Of a DNA stretch of 51,828 nucleotides, positions 1-8,244 are shown one piece after another (position 1 is the stretch's first letter; each line of letters opens with the position of its first letter). Below the pieces are notes generated by a model. The model searched no databases. It saw only the letters and a program-made list of their open reading frames with translations, and had not been told where the DNA came from. A program made the position numbers and the translations under genes. The stretch is from Acidimicrobiales bacterium (lineage in GTDB: Bacteria > Actinomycetota > Acidimicrobiia > Acidimicrobiales > RAAP-2), in the NCBI GenBank assembly GCA_017883025.1, contig JADGOH010000013.1, positions 1-51,828 of the forward strand. The letters run 5' to 3'.

Positions 1-192
1 CGTCGGTAGAGGGACTGGTAGGGGACTTCCTCGGTCGTGTCGGCCACGGTCGGGAGCCTACCGGTCGGCTCGGGAACCTTCCGAGGGCCCGACGGTGGTC
101 CGGTCGGTTCGGGCGGCCTCCCCGGCGGACCGGGTGCCGAGGTGGGCCGGACATCCGAGGATCAGGACGGACCGGATACTGATCACTCTCGA

Positions 193-240
193 GACCACCG
201 AGAAGGGAATCTGCTCCCGGAACGACGGTCCCCGGTGGTC
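193..240 (-). terminator. Possible hairpin terminator of the SRP RNA
   Basis: Immediately after the mature 3' end of the SRP RNA (minus strand) an inverted repeat with 8-bp arms GACCACCG and CGGTGGTC encloses about 32 nt. There is no U-run, which is common for terminators in high-GC actinobacteria. It could also be a processing hairpin. The only evidence is symmetry and position. Confidence 0.35.
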
Positions 241-352
241 GGTGCGACGGCCAGGTTGGCTGCGGCACACTGCCTTGCCTGCTGAGAGCTGCTGCCTTCC
301 GACCCTGACTCGATTCACAGGAGGACGTTGCGCAGGACCCAGCCGTCGCACC
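241..352 (-). ncRNA. ffs: Signal recognition particle RNA, small bacterial (4.5S) type
   Basis: On the minus strand the ends pair over 10 bp (GGTGCGACGG with CCGTCGCACC). The middle holds the diagnostic helix 8 signature: GAG-UCAGG-GUC-GGAA-GGC-AGCAG-CUC, that is the GGAA tetraloop flanked by the symmetric UCAGG/AGCAG internal loop that binds the Ffh M domain. The 3' arm GTGTGCCGCAGCCAACCTGG resembles the same arm of Bacillus and E. coli SRP RNA. The length of about 112 nt suits the small form without an Alu domain. This RNA scaffolds Ffh for co-translational membrane targeting. It is divergent from tRNA-Ser(GGA); linkage of ffs to tRNA-Ser is known in other bacteria. The exact ends are inferred from pairing. 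Confidence 0.88.
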
Positions 353-371
353 CACCACCGGGGCGACCCCG

Positions 372-377
372 ATGCTA
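372..377 (-). promoter_or_regulatory. Candidate -10 element for the SRP RNA
   Basis: TAGCAT on the minus strand lies 19 nt before the inferred mature 5' end, leaving room for a short processed leader. No convincing -35 hexamer is visible. A second candidate, TAGCCT at 434-439 on the plus strand, could serve the divergent tRNA-Ser. Both are weak calls from sequence alone. Confidence 0.25.
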
Positions 378-482
378 CCGCTCCCGGGGGGCGCCGCCGG
401 CTGCGCCGGTCCGGACCCGCCGGGCGGTCGGAGTAGCCTGTCGTGGCCGTGGACGGCCCGGGACCGGGACCGTGCACGACAC

Positions 483-570
483 GGAGGCGTGCGAGAGCGG
501 CCGAATCGGCACGATTGGAAATCGTGTGTGGGGAAACTCACCGTGGGTTCAAATCCCACCGCCTCCGCCA
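483..570 (+). tRNA. tRNA-Ser (anticodon GGA)
   Basis: An 88-nt class II tRNA. The acceptor stem GGAGGCG/CGCCTCC is perfect, with discriminator G and an encoded CCA. The anticodon stem CACGA/TCGTG encloses loop TTGGAAA, giving anticodon GGA (reads UCC and UCU). The long variable arm typical of tRNA-Ser is present (GTGTGGGGAAACTCAC), and the T arm is GTGGG-TTCAAAT-CCCAC. It is divergent from the SRP RNA. Confidence 0.97.
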
Positions 571-599
571 GGGGATCCTGACGAAACTCACCCCTCGGG

Positions 600-616
600 G
601 CGACGCGGAGCGTCGC
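600..616 (+). terminator. Hairpin downstream of tRNA-Ser(GGA)
   Basis: A perfect 7-bp stem GCGACGC-gga-GCGTCGC lies 30 nt after the tRNA. It lacks a T-run. It is a reasonable intrinsic terminator or processing stop for the tRNA transcript. Nothing else was recognised between 571 and 847. Confidence 0.4.
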
Positions 617-847
617 GGCCGTCACCGCGGGCGTCGACGCGGCTGCCGGAATCGTCGCCCACCGGGAGGGACGGCCTCCCGATGTTCGACGACCATCATC
701 ACGGCTGGCTCACGCGGATCGGGCGAGTACCTCGTGCCTCCCGCCATGACTTCATCCCCTCACGGGGGACTCCGGGCAACCCGCGGTGATGCACCTGCAG
801 CTGACTACCTGCCGCCACCTGGCACGGCCGGGGGAGCCGGCTGCCGA

Positions 848-2980
848 CTAGGTGCTGGTGATGCCGACCACGGTCCCGCTACCGAGCTCGCCCACGGCTG
901 ATCCGGCGAACTCGGCATCGCCGAACGTGAAGACGCCACCGTCGGAAGAAGCCAGTCGATAGCCGTGCCCGCTCGCTGTCGCCGCCATGCCGACCATGGA
1001 TCCAGGCATCGGCGTGCCACCCATCGATCCGAGGAAGGGAGCATCGCCCTCAGCGAAGACACCCCCGTCGCCGGCGACTTCCCAATACCCGCCCCCGTCA
1101 GGCGTTGCCGCGATGCCTGCGACCGGTGCGCTGAGCGGCAGGTTCCCCACGGACCCCCTGAAGGGAGCATGGAACGAGAAGACACCGCCGTCTCGTGCGA
1201 CCTCCCAGTAGCCACCGGTCACGCGGTCCCGGGCAATTCCCACCACCGGTTGGTTGAGTGGGTGCCCTCCCATCGACCCGAAGAACTGGGCGTCGCCGAA
1301 GGCGAAGATCCCGCCATCGGAGGCGACCTCCCAGTACCCACCGCCGTCGGGGGTGGCGGCGATCCCGACGATCGGTCGGTTGAGGGACTGACCCCCCATC
1401 GACCCGAAGAAGTGGGCGTCGCCGAAGGCGAAGATCCCGCCATCGGAGGCGACCTCCCAGTACCCACCGCCGTCGGGGGTGCCGGTGACTCCGACGATCG
1501 GTCGATTGAGCGGGAAGCCTGACGGAGGTCCAAGGATCGGTGACGCCCCGTACGCAATGACACCGCCGGTATCCGTTGCAATCCAGTAGCCCTGCGAGGA
1601 AACCGTCAGCGCCTGTGCCGCAGAAATCGAACTCTGGTAGTTGCCGTCGCCGGGATAGCTTGCCGTCAAGGCGTGGCCGCCGGGTGCCAGCAGCGTGTCA
1701 CCGAGTGCCGGGCAGCTACCGGTCGCTGCATCGGTTCCCACGGGCTCCAGCGATGCCACGGTGCAGACGACGACACCGGCATCTTGGATGACCACCGGAC
1801 CCGTTGGCGCACCCGTCGTGCCGGAAGTGACTGTGGCCGCAATCTCGATTGCCCCTTCTTGTCCGTACTTCGTCCAGGGCGTGGAGATGCTGAGGCGCGT
1901 CGTTGTCGTGGCCGGGAAGATCATGAGCGGAACCGTGGTGGAGGCCGGAGCGAAGTTCGTGTCGCCCGGATACGAGACGGTCACGGAGTACGGAACCGCT
2001 GAGGCGCTCAGAGCCGTTGCTGAGTCGATGAAGCAGGGATTCCCCCCTCCATTCGATGCCGAGCAGGAGTCGGGTGCGATCAGGCTCTCCCCGGCTGCTG
2101 TGATCGCGTAGAAGCCGGTTGGGCTTCCCCCTCCGCTCCCACCAGCACCGACGATGAAGAAGTTCCCGCTCTCTGCGCCGTAGAACGCATACCCGGGTAC
2201 AGGGAAGACCCCGAGTTGCGTCTGGACCTGTGTGATCGTGATGTCCACGGCAGTGGAGGTCGATCCGGCGAAGTTCCCGTCTCCGCTGTAGGCAGCGACG
2301 AGCGCGACGGGACCGGCATCCAGCTGGCTGTAGTTCAGGTTGCAGTTGCCCGTTGCCTGGCCGGCGATCGATCCTCCGAGAAAGGCCGTGCACAGGTAGG
2401 TCCCGGAGCCCGGGGTGCCCGCGTAGAAGTTGACGTTGCCAGAGGGACGCTGATCGACCCCGGGGGCGGCGGTCACCGTGACATCGAGCGAGTTCTGGCC
2501 TTCATTGCCGTAAGGGAGACCTGCGCCCGATGCCGGTGCGGTGATGACGGTGGTCGTCGGACCGGAATCGACCATCTGGGTCAGGTCCCCGGTGCCCGGC
2601 CCGTAGGTCGAATCGCCGAAGAACTGAGCCTTGACCTGGTGGGTGCCCACGGTCATCTGGGAAGCTTGGGCGACACAGCTCGCCGAGTAGCTGCCGGGGG
2701 TTCCCGTTGGCAGGAGGGGTTGACTCGTGCAACCGTTGAGCGTGGATCCACCGTCTTGGAACTCGACCGTGTCGAGACCGTCGACACTCCCCGAGTCTGA
2801 AGTTGTGAGCGTGGCGGAGTAGACCACGCCTGCGTCGAACGTCGACGGATTGTCCGACGAACTCAGAGTGACGGACACCGGCAGGCCACCGGGAAACGCA
2901 CTTGCCGTTGAGCTCCAGGTCACGGTTGCCGCGAGGATGCATGCGACGAGGACCGTTCCCACCGCCAGGCGCGACTTCAT
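848..2980 (-). CDS. Secreted Ig-like repeat protein with C-terminal GYW repeats
   Basis: A 710-residue exported protein. The start at 2980 gives MKSRLAVG plus a hydrophobic stretch and an ASA-FP cleavage site, a clear Sec signal peptide; the frame upstream of this ATG is open but not protein-like. Residues about 30-470 form at least four bacterial Ig-like modules with repeated G-x-VxF-x-DG and Y-x-GDxNF/Y motifs (Big_3/Big_5 type). Residues about 478-710 form six or more tandem units of the type GYWEVASDGG-IFAFGDA, a repeat frequent in Acidimicrobiia surface proteins and likely to form a beta-propeller or solenoid. The role is probably cell-surface adhesion or matrix, by inference; there is no catalytic motif. 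It is monocistronic, with a long upstream region of more than 500 nt. Confidence 0.82.
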   Translation of the reverse strand: MKSRLAVGTVLVACILAATVTWSSTASAFPGGLPVSVTLSSSDNPSTFDAGVVYSATLTTSDSGSVDGLDTVEFQDGGSTLNGCTSQPLLPTGTPGSYSASCVAQASQMTVGTHQVKAQFFGDSTYGPGTGDLTQMVDSGPTTTVITAPASGAGLPYGNEGQNSLDVTVTAAPGVDQRPSGNVNFYAGTPGSGTYLCTAFLGGSIAGQATGNCNLNYSQLDAGPVALVAAYSGDGNFAGSTSTAVDITITQVQTQLGVFPVPGYAFYGAESGNFFIVGAGGSGGGSPTGFYAITAAGESLIAPDSCSASNGGGNPCFIDSATALSASAVPYSVTVSYPGDTNFAPASTTVPLMIFPATTTTRLSISTPWTKYGQEGAIEIAATVTSGTTGAPTGPVVIQDAGVVVCTVASLEPVGTDAATGSCPALGDTLLAPGGHALTASYPGDGNYQSSISAAQALTVSSQGYWIATDTGGVIAYGASPILGPPSGFPLNRPIVGVTGTPDGGGYWEVASDGGIFAFGDAHFFGSMGGQSLNRPIVGIAATPDGGGYWEVASDGGIFAFGDAQFFGSMGGHPLNQPVVGIARDRVTGGYWEVARDGGVFSFHAPFRGSVGNLPLSAPVAGIAATPDGGGYWEVAGDGGVFAEGDAPFLGSMGGTPMPGSMVGMAATASGHGYRLASSDGGVFTFGDAEFAGSAVGELGSGTVVGITST
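1274..1525 (-). repeat. Tandem 126-bp intragenic repeats (42-residue units)
   Basis: Two consecutive 126-bp units (about 1274-1399 and 1400-1525) inside the secreted repeat protein are nearly identical at DNA level, including third codon positions, whereas neighbouring units are diverged. The phase of exactly 42 codons keeps the GYWEVASDGGIFAFGDA motif in frame. This indicates a recent unit duplication or gene conversion. Confidence 0.85.
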
Positions 2981-3547
2981 GCAGTACGACCTGCCTTCAC
3001 TTCTCCCTCCCCGAAGCCAGTGGACCTGCCTGGAGGAGATTTGGAGTGAGCGTAACGGCTCGAGCTCGGAAGTTGCGGGATCGTCACCCGTACTCGACTG
3101 GCATCCGAGAACCTGGGGCCCGCGGTGGCGACGGCCCGTCACGGGAGTCGGAATGCGGCCAACGCGCCGACTCCTGGCTTCAGCACGGTGACCGTTGGGT
3201 CGTGCAAGCGGACGGCCTCATTGGCGAGCAGGGCTCCGCCGGTGGCGATGGCACGCCCGGAACCTGCCCCGGGACGATGGGTGAGTGGCCGGGGGCAACG
3301 GGTGGAAGCCCGCAGCGCGGCCGGAGACGCCTGGACGATGCACCTGCTGCGTCCACGGCCCGGTCCGACGTGCGTGCAGCTCAGATTCTCGGTTCGCCAG
3401 TCCGCCCCCCGGACTGGGCCTTCAGGGCTTCGCCTCCCGGCCCGATGCCGGCGCCCGGACGGGACGGACCGCCCCGGACCGATGGGGACGACGTCCCGGC
3501 CGCTCCATGGGGCCGGAGGTCCGGCACCTGGATCGGCGCTGCGGTCG
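2981..3547. other. 567-nt intergenic region with a possible gene remnant
   Basis: It lies upstream of the secreted repeat protein and downstream of the arginine deiminase operon. The part next to 2980 should hold the promoter of the secreted protein; no clear -10 was found. On the minus strand, 3139-3264 reads as 41 codons plus a TGA stop with G/C at most third positions and protein-like composition (ending GVGALAAFRLP), but with no start or recognisable upstream part. It could be the decayed 3' end of an older gene, or chance. A strong hairpin sits at 3397-3417. No riboswitch consensus was recognised. Confidence 0.4.
3397..3417 (-). terminator. Candidate terminator of the arginine deiminase operon
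   Basis: A perfect 8-bp inverted repeat CCAGTCCG/CGGACTGG encloses a 5-nt loop of C (plus) or G (minus). It lies about 130 nt after the ATPase stop codon on the minus strand and is the strongest hairpin in this gap. A T-run is lacking. Confidence 0.45.
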
Positions 3548-6310
3548 TCACGCGTCCCGCGGGGTCCGGGTCGGGGTCGTCGTGGCCCGGCGCACCCTTG
3601 CCGCCGTCGGCCCAGCGGGCGCCGGGGCGACGTGGACGAACCGGGACGCCCGCCGGCGCAGGTGCCGCTCCCTGCGGAGGTCGGGAGTGAGCGTGGGGCC
3701 GGTCGTGCGGACCCGAGGGGCGCGGTAGAAGCGGGACTTGGCCAGCTCCACCAGCAGCAGGTAGGCGGCGACCATGACGAACAGGAGCAGGAAGAACGTC
3801 GTCGGAAGCGGCGTGAAGCCCAGCAGTGGGGCCAGGCCCGTGTAGGGCAGCACGGCGCCCACCACGGCGGCCCCGGTGGGCACCAGCAGCATCGGCAGGC
3901 TCGGACGACTGGTGAAGAACGGGACCCGACGGGTCCTGATGAGGTAGATCACCAGTGTCTGGGTGGCGATCGACTCGACGAACCAGCCGGTCCGGAACTC
4001 GGCATGCCCGGCGTGCAGGAGCGACAGCATCACCCAGAAGGTGATGAAGTCGAAGATCGAGCTGATCGGCCCGAACACGGACATGAAGCGGCGGATGAAC
4101 CGCATGTCCCACGCGGCCGGCCGGGCCAGCGCCTCGGGGTCGACGCGGTCGGTCGGGATCGCCAGCTGCCCCGAGTTGTAGAGCAGGTTGTTCAGGAGGA
4201 TCTGCGACGGGAGCATCGGGAGGAAGGTCAGGAACACCGAGGCGCCCGCTGCGCTGAACATGTTCCCGAAATTCGAGGAGGTCGCCATCAGCACGTACTT
4301 CATCGTGTTGGCGAAGATGCGGCGGCCCTCCATCACCCCCTCGGCCAGCACCCCCAGGTCCTTGTCGAGGAGCACCACGTCGGCGGCGTCCTTGGCCACA
4401 TCGGTACCGGAGTCCACCGAGATCCCGACATCGGCGTGGTGGAGGGCGACGGCATCGTTCACGCCGTCGCCGAGGAACGCCACATCCCGACCTGTGCGAC
4501 GTGCGACCTTGATGATGCGCGACTTCTGACCGGGCCCGATCCTGGCGAAGATCGTCGTCGTGGCGATCGCCGCTTCGAGCTGGTCGTCGTCGAGGTCCTC
4601 GAGGTCGGGGCCGCTGAGCACGCCCGTCGACTCGACCCCGATGTCCGCGCAGAGCTTGGACGCCACCAGGCCGTTGTCCCCGGTGATGATCTTCACCTCG
4701 ATGCCGAGCCGCTGGAGTTTGGCGATCGACGAGCCCGCGTCATCCTTCGGGCGGTCGGCGAACGTGAGGAATCCCACGAGCGTCAGTCCCTGCTCGTCCG
4801 CTGCCACCGGCATTGCGGCCCCGGAGGCGTCGCGGACGGCCACGGCGACGACCCGGGACCCTTCGGCGAACAGTGCCTCCATCACGGAGTGCGCCTCCGC
4901 GGGGACATCGACACACCGGGCGAGTACGGCTTCCGGCGCGCCCTTCACGACCAACAGCAGTCCGCCCTCGGGTGTGTCGACGAGGACCGAGCCCATCTGG
5001 CGTTCGTGGTCGAAGGGGAGGATCCCCCGCCTCGGGTACCCCGCGGCAGTCGATGCGAGCTCCCCGCCCGGTGCGGCCGCGGGTGCCGCCCACAGGGCCT
5101 GGTCCAGTGCGTTGCCCCCGACCGGGCCCTCGGCGGTCACCGTGGCCTCGTTGCAGACCAGGCCCAGCACCAGTGGACGGTCACCGTCCGTTCCCGATGC
5201 GTCGAGCGCCCGGGCGAACGCGATCTTCCCGTCGGTCAAGGTGCCCGTCTTGTCGGTGAAGAGGATCTCGATGTTCCCGAGGTCCTCGATGGCGACGAGC
5301 CGCTTCACGAGCACCCTCTTGGCGACGAGTGCACGTGACCCGGCGGAGAGGCTGACGGTCACGATGGCCGGCATCATCTCGGGGGCGATGCCCACGGCGA
5401 TGGCCAGCGAGAAGAGCAGTGCCTCGATGAGGGGCCTGGACAGCGCCACGTTGACGACGAAGATGAACACGGTGAGGGCGGCGGCGACACCGAACAGGAA
5501 CCGCGAGAACCGGGACAGCCCGACCTCGAAGGCGGTCTGCGACTGCTGCTCTGCGAGCCCGGCGGCGATCCGGCCGAACGCCGTGCGGGTCCCACTGCTG
5601 ACCACGATGCCGCGGCCCGAGCCCTGGTGGACCACGGTTCCCATGAACGCGCAGCCGGGCTGGTCGAGCAGCGACCCGGTGTCGACCGGGGCCACCTCCT
5701 TCGTCACCGGCAGTGACTCGCCGGTGAGGACGCCCTCGTCGCACTCGAGCTCCTCCACGTCGAGCAGGCGCAGGTCAGCGGGGACGATCACGCCGATCCG
5801 GAGCACGACGACGTCGCCGGGGACCAGGTCCCCCACCGGGACGTGCGCAGTCGCCCCGTCGCGCACGACCTCGGCTTCGTGGTGGATCTTGCCTCGGAGC
5901 GAGGCCATCGCCATCGCGGCCCGGTACTCGTTGAAGAATCCGAGTCCGACGCTGAGGGCGACGATGACGGCGATGATCGCGGCGTTGGTGCCGCCTCCGG
6001 TCAGCCCGGACACGAGTGCAGCACCCAGTAGGAGGATCAGGATCGGGTTGCGGACCTGGCGGAACAGCACGGAGCCGGCGCTCACCCGCCGGGTGCCGAG
6101 GACGTTCGGTCCGAACCTGGCGAGCCGGTCGGCGGCGTCGACGGACGTGAGGCCCTGGGTGCTGCTCGCCAGCCGCGCCACGACGTCGTCGGCCGTCAGG
6201 CGGCAGGCCGTCGCCAGGTCGAGCTCGACAGCCGGCCGATCCCCTCGTAGCGGCGAGCCGTCGCCCGCCGGGCCCGATGCCCCGCCGATGACTGGGGTAG
6301 CCCCGCTCAT
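3548..6310 (-). CDS. MgtA-type P-type cation ATPase at the end of the ADI operon
   Basis: A 920-residue P-type ATPase. Visible motifs: an N-terminal cation ATPase domain (LASSTQGLTSVDAADRL), the actuator loop LTGESLPVTKE, TM4 APEMMPAIV, phosphorylation site DKTGTLT with Asp353, and hinge GDGVNDAVALHHADVGISVD followed by D-x-AKDAADVVLL. The APEMMP and GISVDSGTDVAKDAAD patterns match the MgtA/MgtB (P3B) branch, so Mg2+ import is the likely role; other divalent cations cannot be excluded. The start at 6310 is chosen because ATG overlaps the carbamate kinase stop (ATGA), which implies translational coupling. It is the last gene of the arginine deiminase operon. An MgtA-like pump in that position is unusual: it would use the ATP that carbamate kinase makes, and carbamate kinase itself needs Mg2+ (inference). 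Confidence 0.88.
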   Translation of the reverse strand: MSGATPVIGGASGPAGDGSPLRGDRPAVELDLATACRLTADDVVARLASSTQGLTSVDAADRLARFGPNVLGTRRVSAGSVLFRQVRNPILILLLGAALVSGLTGGGTNAAIIAVIVALSVGLGFFNEYRAAMAMASLRGKIHHEAEVVRDGATAHVPVGDLVPGDVVVLRIGVIVPADLRLLDVEELECDEGVLTGESLPVTKEVAPVDTGSLLDQPGCAFMGTVVHQGSGRGIVVSSGTRTAFGRIAAGLAEQQSQTAFEVGLSRFSRFLFGVAAALTVFIFVVNVALSRPLIEALLFSLAIAVGIAPEMMPAIVTVSLSAGSRALVAKRVLVKRLVAIEDLGNIEILFTDKTGTLTDGKIAFARALDASGTDGDRPLVLGLVCNEATVTAEGPVGGNALDQALWAAPAAAPGGELASTAAGYPRRGILPFDHERQMGSVLVDTPEGGLLLVVKGAPEAVLARCVDVPAEAHSVMEALFAEGSRVVAVAVRDASGAAMPVAADEQGLTLVGFLTFADRPKDDAGSSIAKLQRLGIEVKIITGDNGLVASKLCADIGVESTGVLSGPDLEDLDDDQLEAAIATTTIFARIGPGQKSRIIKVARRTGRDVAFLGDGVNDAVALHHADVGISVDSGTDVAKDAADVVLLDKDLGVLAEGVMEGRRIFANTMKYVLMATSSNFGNMFSAAGASVFLTFLPMLPSQILLNNLLYNSGQLAIPTDRVDPEALARPAAWDMRFIRRFMSVFGPISSIFDFITFWVMLSLLHAGHAEFRTGWFVESIATQTLVIYLIRTRRVPFFTSRPSLPMLLVPTGAAVVGAVLPYTGLAPLLGFTPLPTTFFLLLFVMVAAYLLLVELAKSRFYRAPRVRTTGPTLTPDLRRERHLRRRASRFVHVAPAPAGPTAARVRRATTTPTRTPRDA

Positions 6311-7212
6311 GACTCGACGATGGTCCCCCGGGTCCCCTGGAGCAACTCGACCGCGTCCCCCAGGCTCCCGATCATGGCCGGTCTCCCCGTGGCCTCCACG
6401 AACCGGCAGGCGGCGTCGACCTTCGGACCCATGGAACCGCGGGGAAGGTGGCGGGCACGCAGCGCTGCGGCGGTGGTGCGGCGGATCAGCGTCGCATCGG
6501 ACGTGCCGAATCCGTCCTCGACACCGGCAACGTCGGTCAGCAGCAACAGGGCGTCGGCGTCGAGCTCCCGTGCCAGGAGCGCAGCGCCGAGGTCCTTGTC
6601 GATGACCGCCTCGACCCCGCGGAGCTGACCGTCGTGCCCACGGACCACCGGGATGCCGCCACCGCCTGCGCAGATCACGATGGCGCCGTCGCCCACCAGT
6701 CGCCGGATCGTCCCGAGTTCGACCATCGCCAGGGGCTCGGGGGAGGCCACCACACGCCGCCACCCGGTCCCATCCTGCCGGATCTCCCATCCGCGCCGGG
6801 CCGCCAGGTCGTCGGCCCCGTCCCGTGGATAGACGGGCCCCACGAACTTGGTCGGGTCGAGGAACGCGGGGTCGTCATCGGCCACCTCGGTCTGGCAGAC
6901 CAGGCTGACCACGCTCCTGCCAGGGAGGGCGTTCTCCAGCGCCTGCAGGAAGAAGTAGCCGATCATGCCCTGGGACTCGGCCCCCAGGACATCCAGCGGA
7001 TAGGGGCCCGGCAGGTCGGGATCGAGGGCGCTCTCGTTGGCCAGGAGTCCCACCTGGGGTCCGTTCCCATGGGTGATCACCAGCTCGTTGGCGGTCGCCA
7101 GTCGGGCGAGCGCGGCCACGGCCACGGCGACATGGCCTTCCTGGATCCGGGCGAGCGGGACCTCGCCCCGCTCCAGGAGCGCATTGCCACCGACCGCCAC
7201 GACCAGGCGCAC
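6307..7212 (-). CDS. arcC: Carbamate kinase
   Basis: A 301-residue amino-acid-kinase-family protein that converts carbamoyl phosphate and ADP to ATP, CO2 and ammonia, the energy-yielding last step of the arginine deiminase pathway. Motifs: VVAVGGNALLERGE at the N terminus (phosphate-binding glycine loop), VITHGNGPQVGLL, VICAGGGGIPV and VIDKDLGAALLA. The length fits the family (about 310). GTG at 7212 is chosen because the family motif begins four codons later and the codon lies one base after the upstream stop; longer in-frame starts would run into the ornithine carbamoyltransferase gene. Its TGA overlaps the ATPase start by 4 nt. Confidence 0.94.
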   Translation of the reverse strand: MRLVVAVGGNALLERGEVPLARIQEGHVAVAVAALARLATANELVITHGNGPQVGLLANESALDPDLPGPYPLDVLGAESQGMIGYFFLQALENALPGRSVVSLVCQTEVADDDPAFLDPTKFVGPVYPRDGADDLAARRGWEIRQDGTGWRRVVASPEPLAMVELGTIRRLVGDGAIVICAGGGGIPVVRGHDGQLRGVEAVIDKDLGAALLARELDADALLLLTDVAGVEDGFGTSDATLIRRTTAAALRARHLPRGSMGPKVDAACRFVEATGRPAMIGSLGDAVELLQGTRGTIVES

Positions 7213-7213
7213 G

Positions 7214-8242
7214 TCAGTCCCCGAGGCTGGCGACCATCGCCGCCTTGATGGTGTGGAGACGGTTCTCCGCCTGATCGAACACGATCGACGCCGGCGACTC
7301 GAAGACCTCGTCGGTGACCTCGAGCGCGTCCAGGTGCCAGGCATCGGCGAGCCTCCGCCCGAGGACCGTGTCGGTGTCGTGGAGTGCGGGGAGGCAGTGC
7401 ATGAACTTGGCGTCGGGGTTCCCCGTCATCGCCATGGTGGCCGCGCTGACCTGGTACGGGAGCAACTTCGCGATCCTCGGCTCCCAGTCCGCGGCCGGCT
7501 CGCCCATCGAGACCCAGATGTCCGTGTAGAGGAAGTCGGCGCCCTCCACCCCGCCGAGCACGTCGGTCCCGATGTGGATCCGTGCACCCGAGGCGCTGGC
7601 GAGCCCCTGGGCGATGGTCTGGACGTCGGCGGACGGCCACAGGTCCTCGGGGGCGGCGATGCGCACGTCCATGCCGAGCAGCGCGCCCGTGACCAGCAAC
7701 GAGTTGGCCGTGTTGTTCCGGGCGTCCCCCAGGTAGCAGTAGCCCACCCGGTCCAACGCCTTGTCCGAGTGGTCCCGCATGGTCAAGATGTCGGCCAGCA
7801 TCTGCGTGGGGTGCCACTCGTCGGTGAGGCCGTTCCACACGGGCACGCCGGCGAACCGCGCCAGGATCTCGACGGCATCCTGGGCGAACCCCCGGTACTC
7901 GATGCCGTCGTACATCCGCCCGAGCACCCGTGCGGTGTCCTTGATCGACTCGCCCTCACCGATGTGGGTCCCCTCTGGGCCCAGATAGGTGACGTGGGCC
8001 CCCTGGTCGTGGGCACCCACCTCGAACGCGGCCCGCGTGCGGGTCGAGGCTTTCTCGAAGATGAGGGCGATGTTGCGGCCGATCATCCGCTGGCGCTCGC
8101 TACCCGACCGCTTCTCGGCGCGCAACACGTCGGCGAGGTCGACGATGGACAGGAACTCGGCGGCGGTGAGGTCGGTCTCCTTGCACAGGCTCCGGCCCCG
8201 GAAGTGGCCGGCACGGAAGCCGTCGGCGACGGGCGTCGTCAC
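7214..8242 (-). CDS. arcB: Ornithine carbamoyltransferase, probably catabolic
   Basis: A 342-residue carbamoyltransferase. It has the carbamoyl-phosphate motif STRTR (residues 66-70, in [16 protein letters not shown]), HPTQ (in [12 protein letters not shown]) and the ornithine/carbamoyl-phosphate motif HCLPA near the C terminus. Its place between arginine deiminase and carbamate kinase indicates the catabolic direction: citrulline plus phosphate to ornithine plus carbamoyl phosphate. Start GTG 8242 lies 2 nt after the arginine deiminase stop; the open frame upstream overlaps that gene and is not homologous. Anabolic ArgF cannot be excluded from sequence alone, but no other arginine biosynthesis gene is present. 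Confidence 0.94.
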   Translation of the reverse strand: MTTPVADGFRAGHFRGRSLCKETDLTAAEFLSIVDLADVLRAEKRSGSERQRMIGRNIALIFEKASTRTRAAFEVGAHDQGAHVTYLGPEGTHIGEGESIKDTARVLGRMYDGIEYRGFAQDAVEILARFAGVPVWNGLTDEWHPTQMLADILTMRDHSDKALDRVGYCYLGDARNNTANSLLVTGALLGMDVRIAAPEDLWPSADVQTIAQGLASASGARIHIGTDVLGGVEGADFLYTDIWVSMGEPAADWEPRIAKLLPYQVSAATMAMTGNPDAKFMHCLPALHDTDTVLGRRLADAWHLDALEVTDEVFESPASIVFDQAENRLHTIKAAMVASLGD

Positions 8243-8244
8243 CG

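Noticed and set aside
1274-1525. Long direct repeats considered as a mobile element or CRISPR
   Set aside because: Repeat length is exactly 42 codons inside a coding frame and the repeat matches the protein module; no inverted ends or transposase.
2981-3142. 54-codon N-terminal extension of the secreted Ig-repeat protein
   Set aside because: The extension would bury the clear signal peptide that starts at 2980; the added sequence is not protein-like.
3125-5338. 737-codon plus-strand frame over the P-type ATPase
   Set aside because: Shadow composition (R, G, H, D rich) with no domain; the opposite strand has all P-type ATPase motifs in order.
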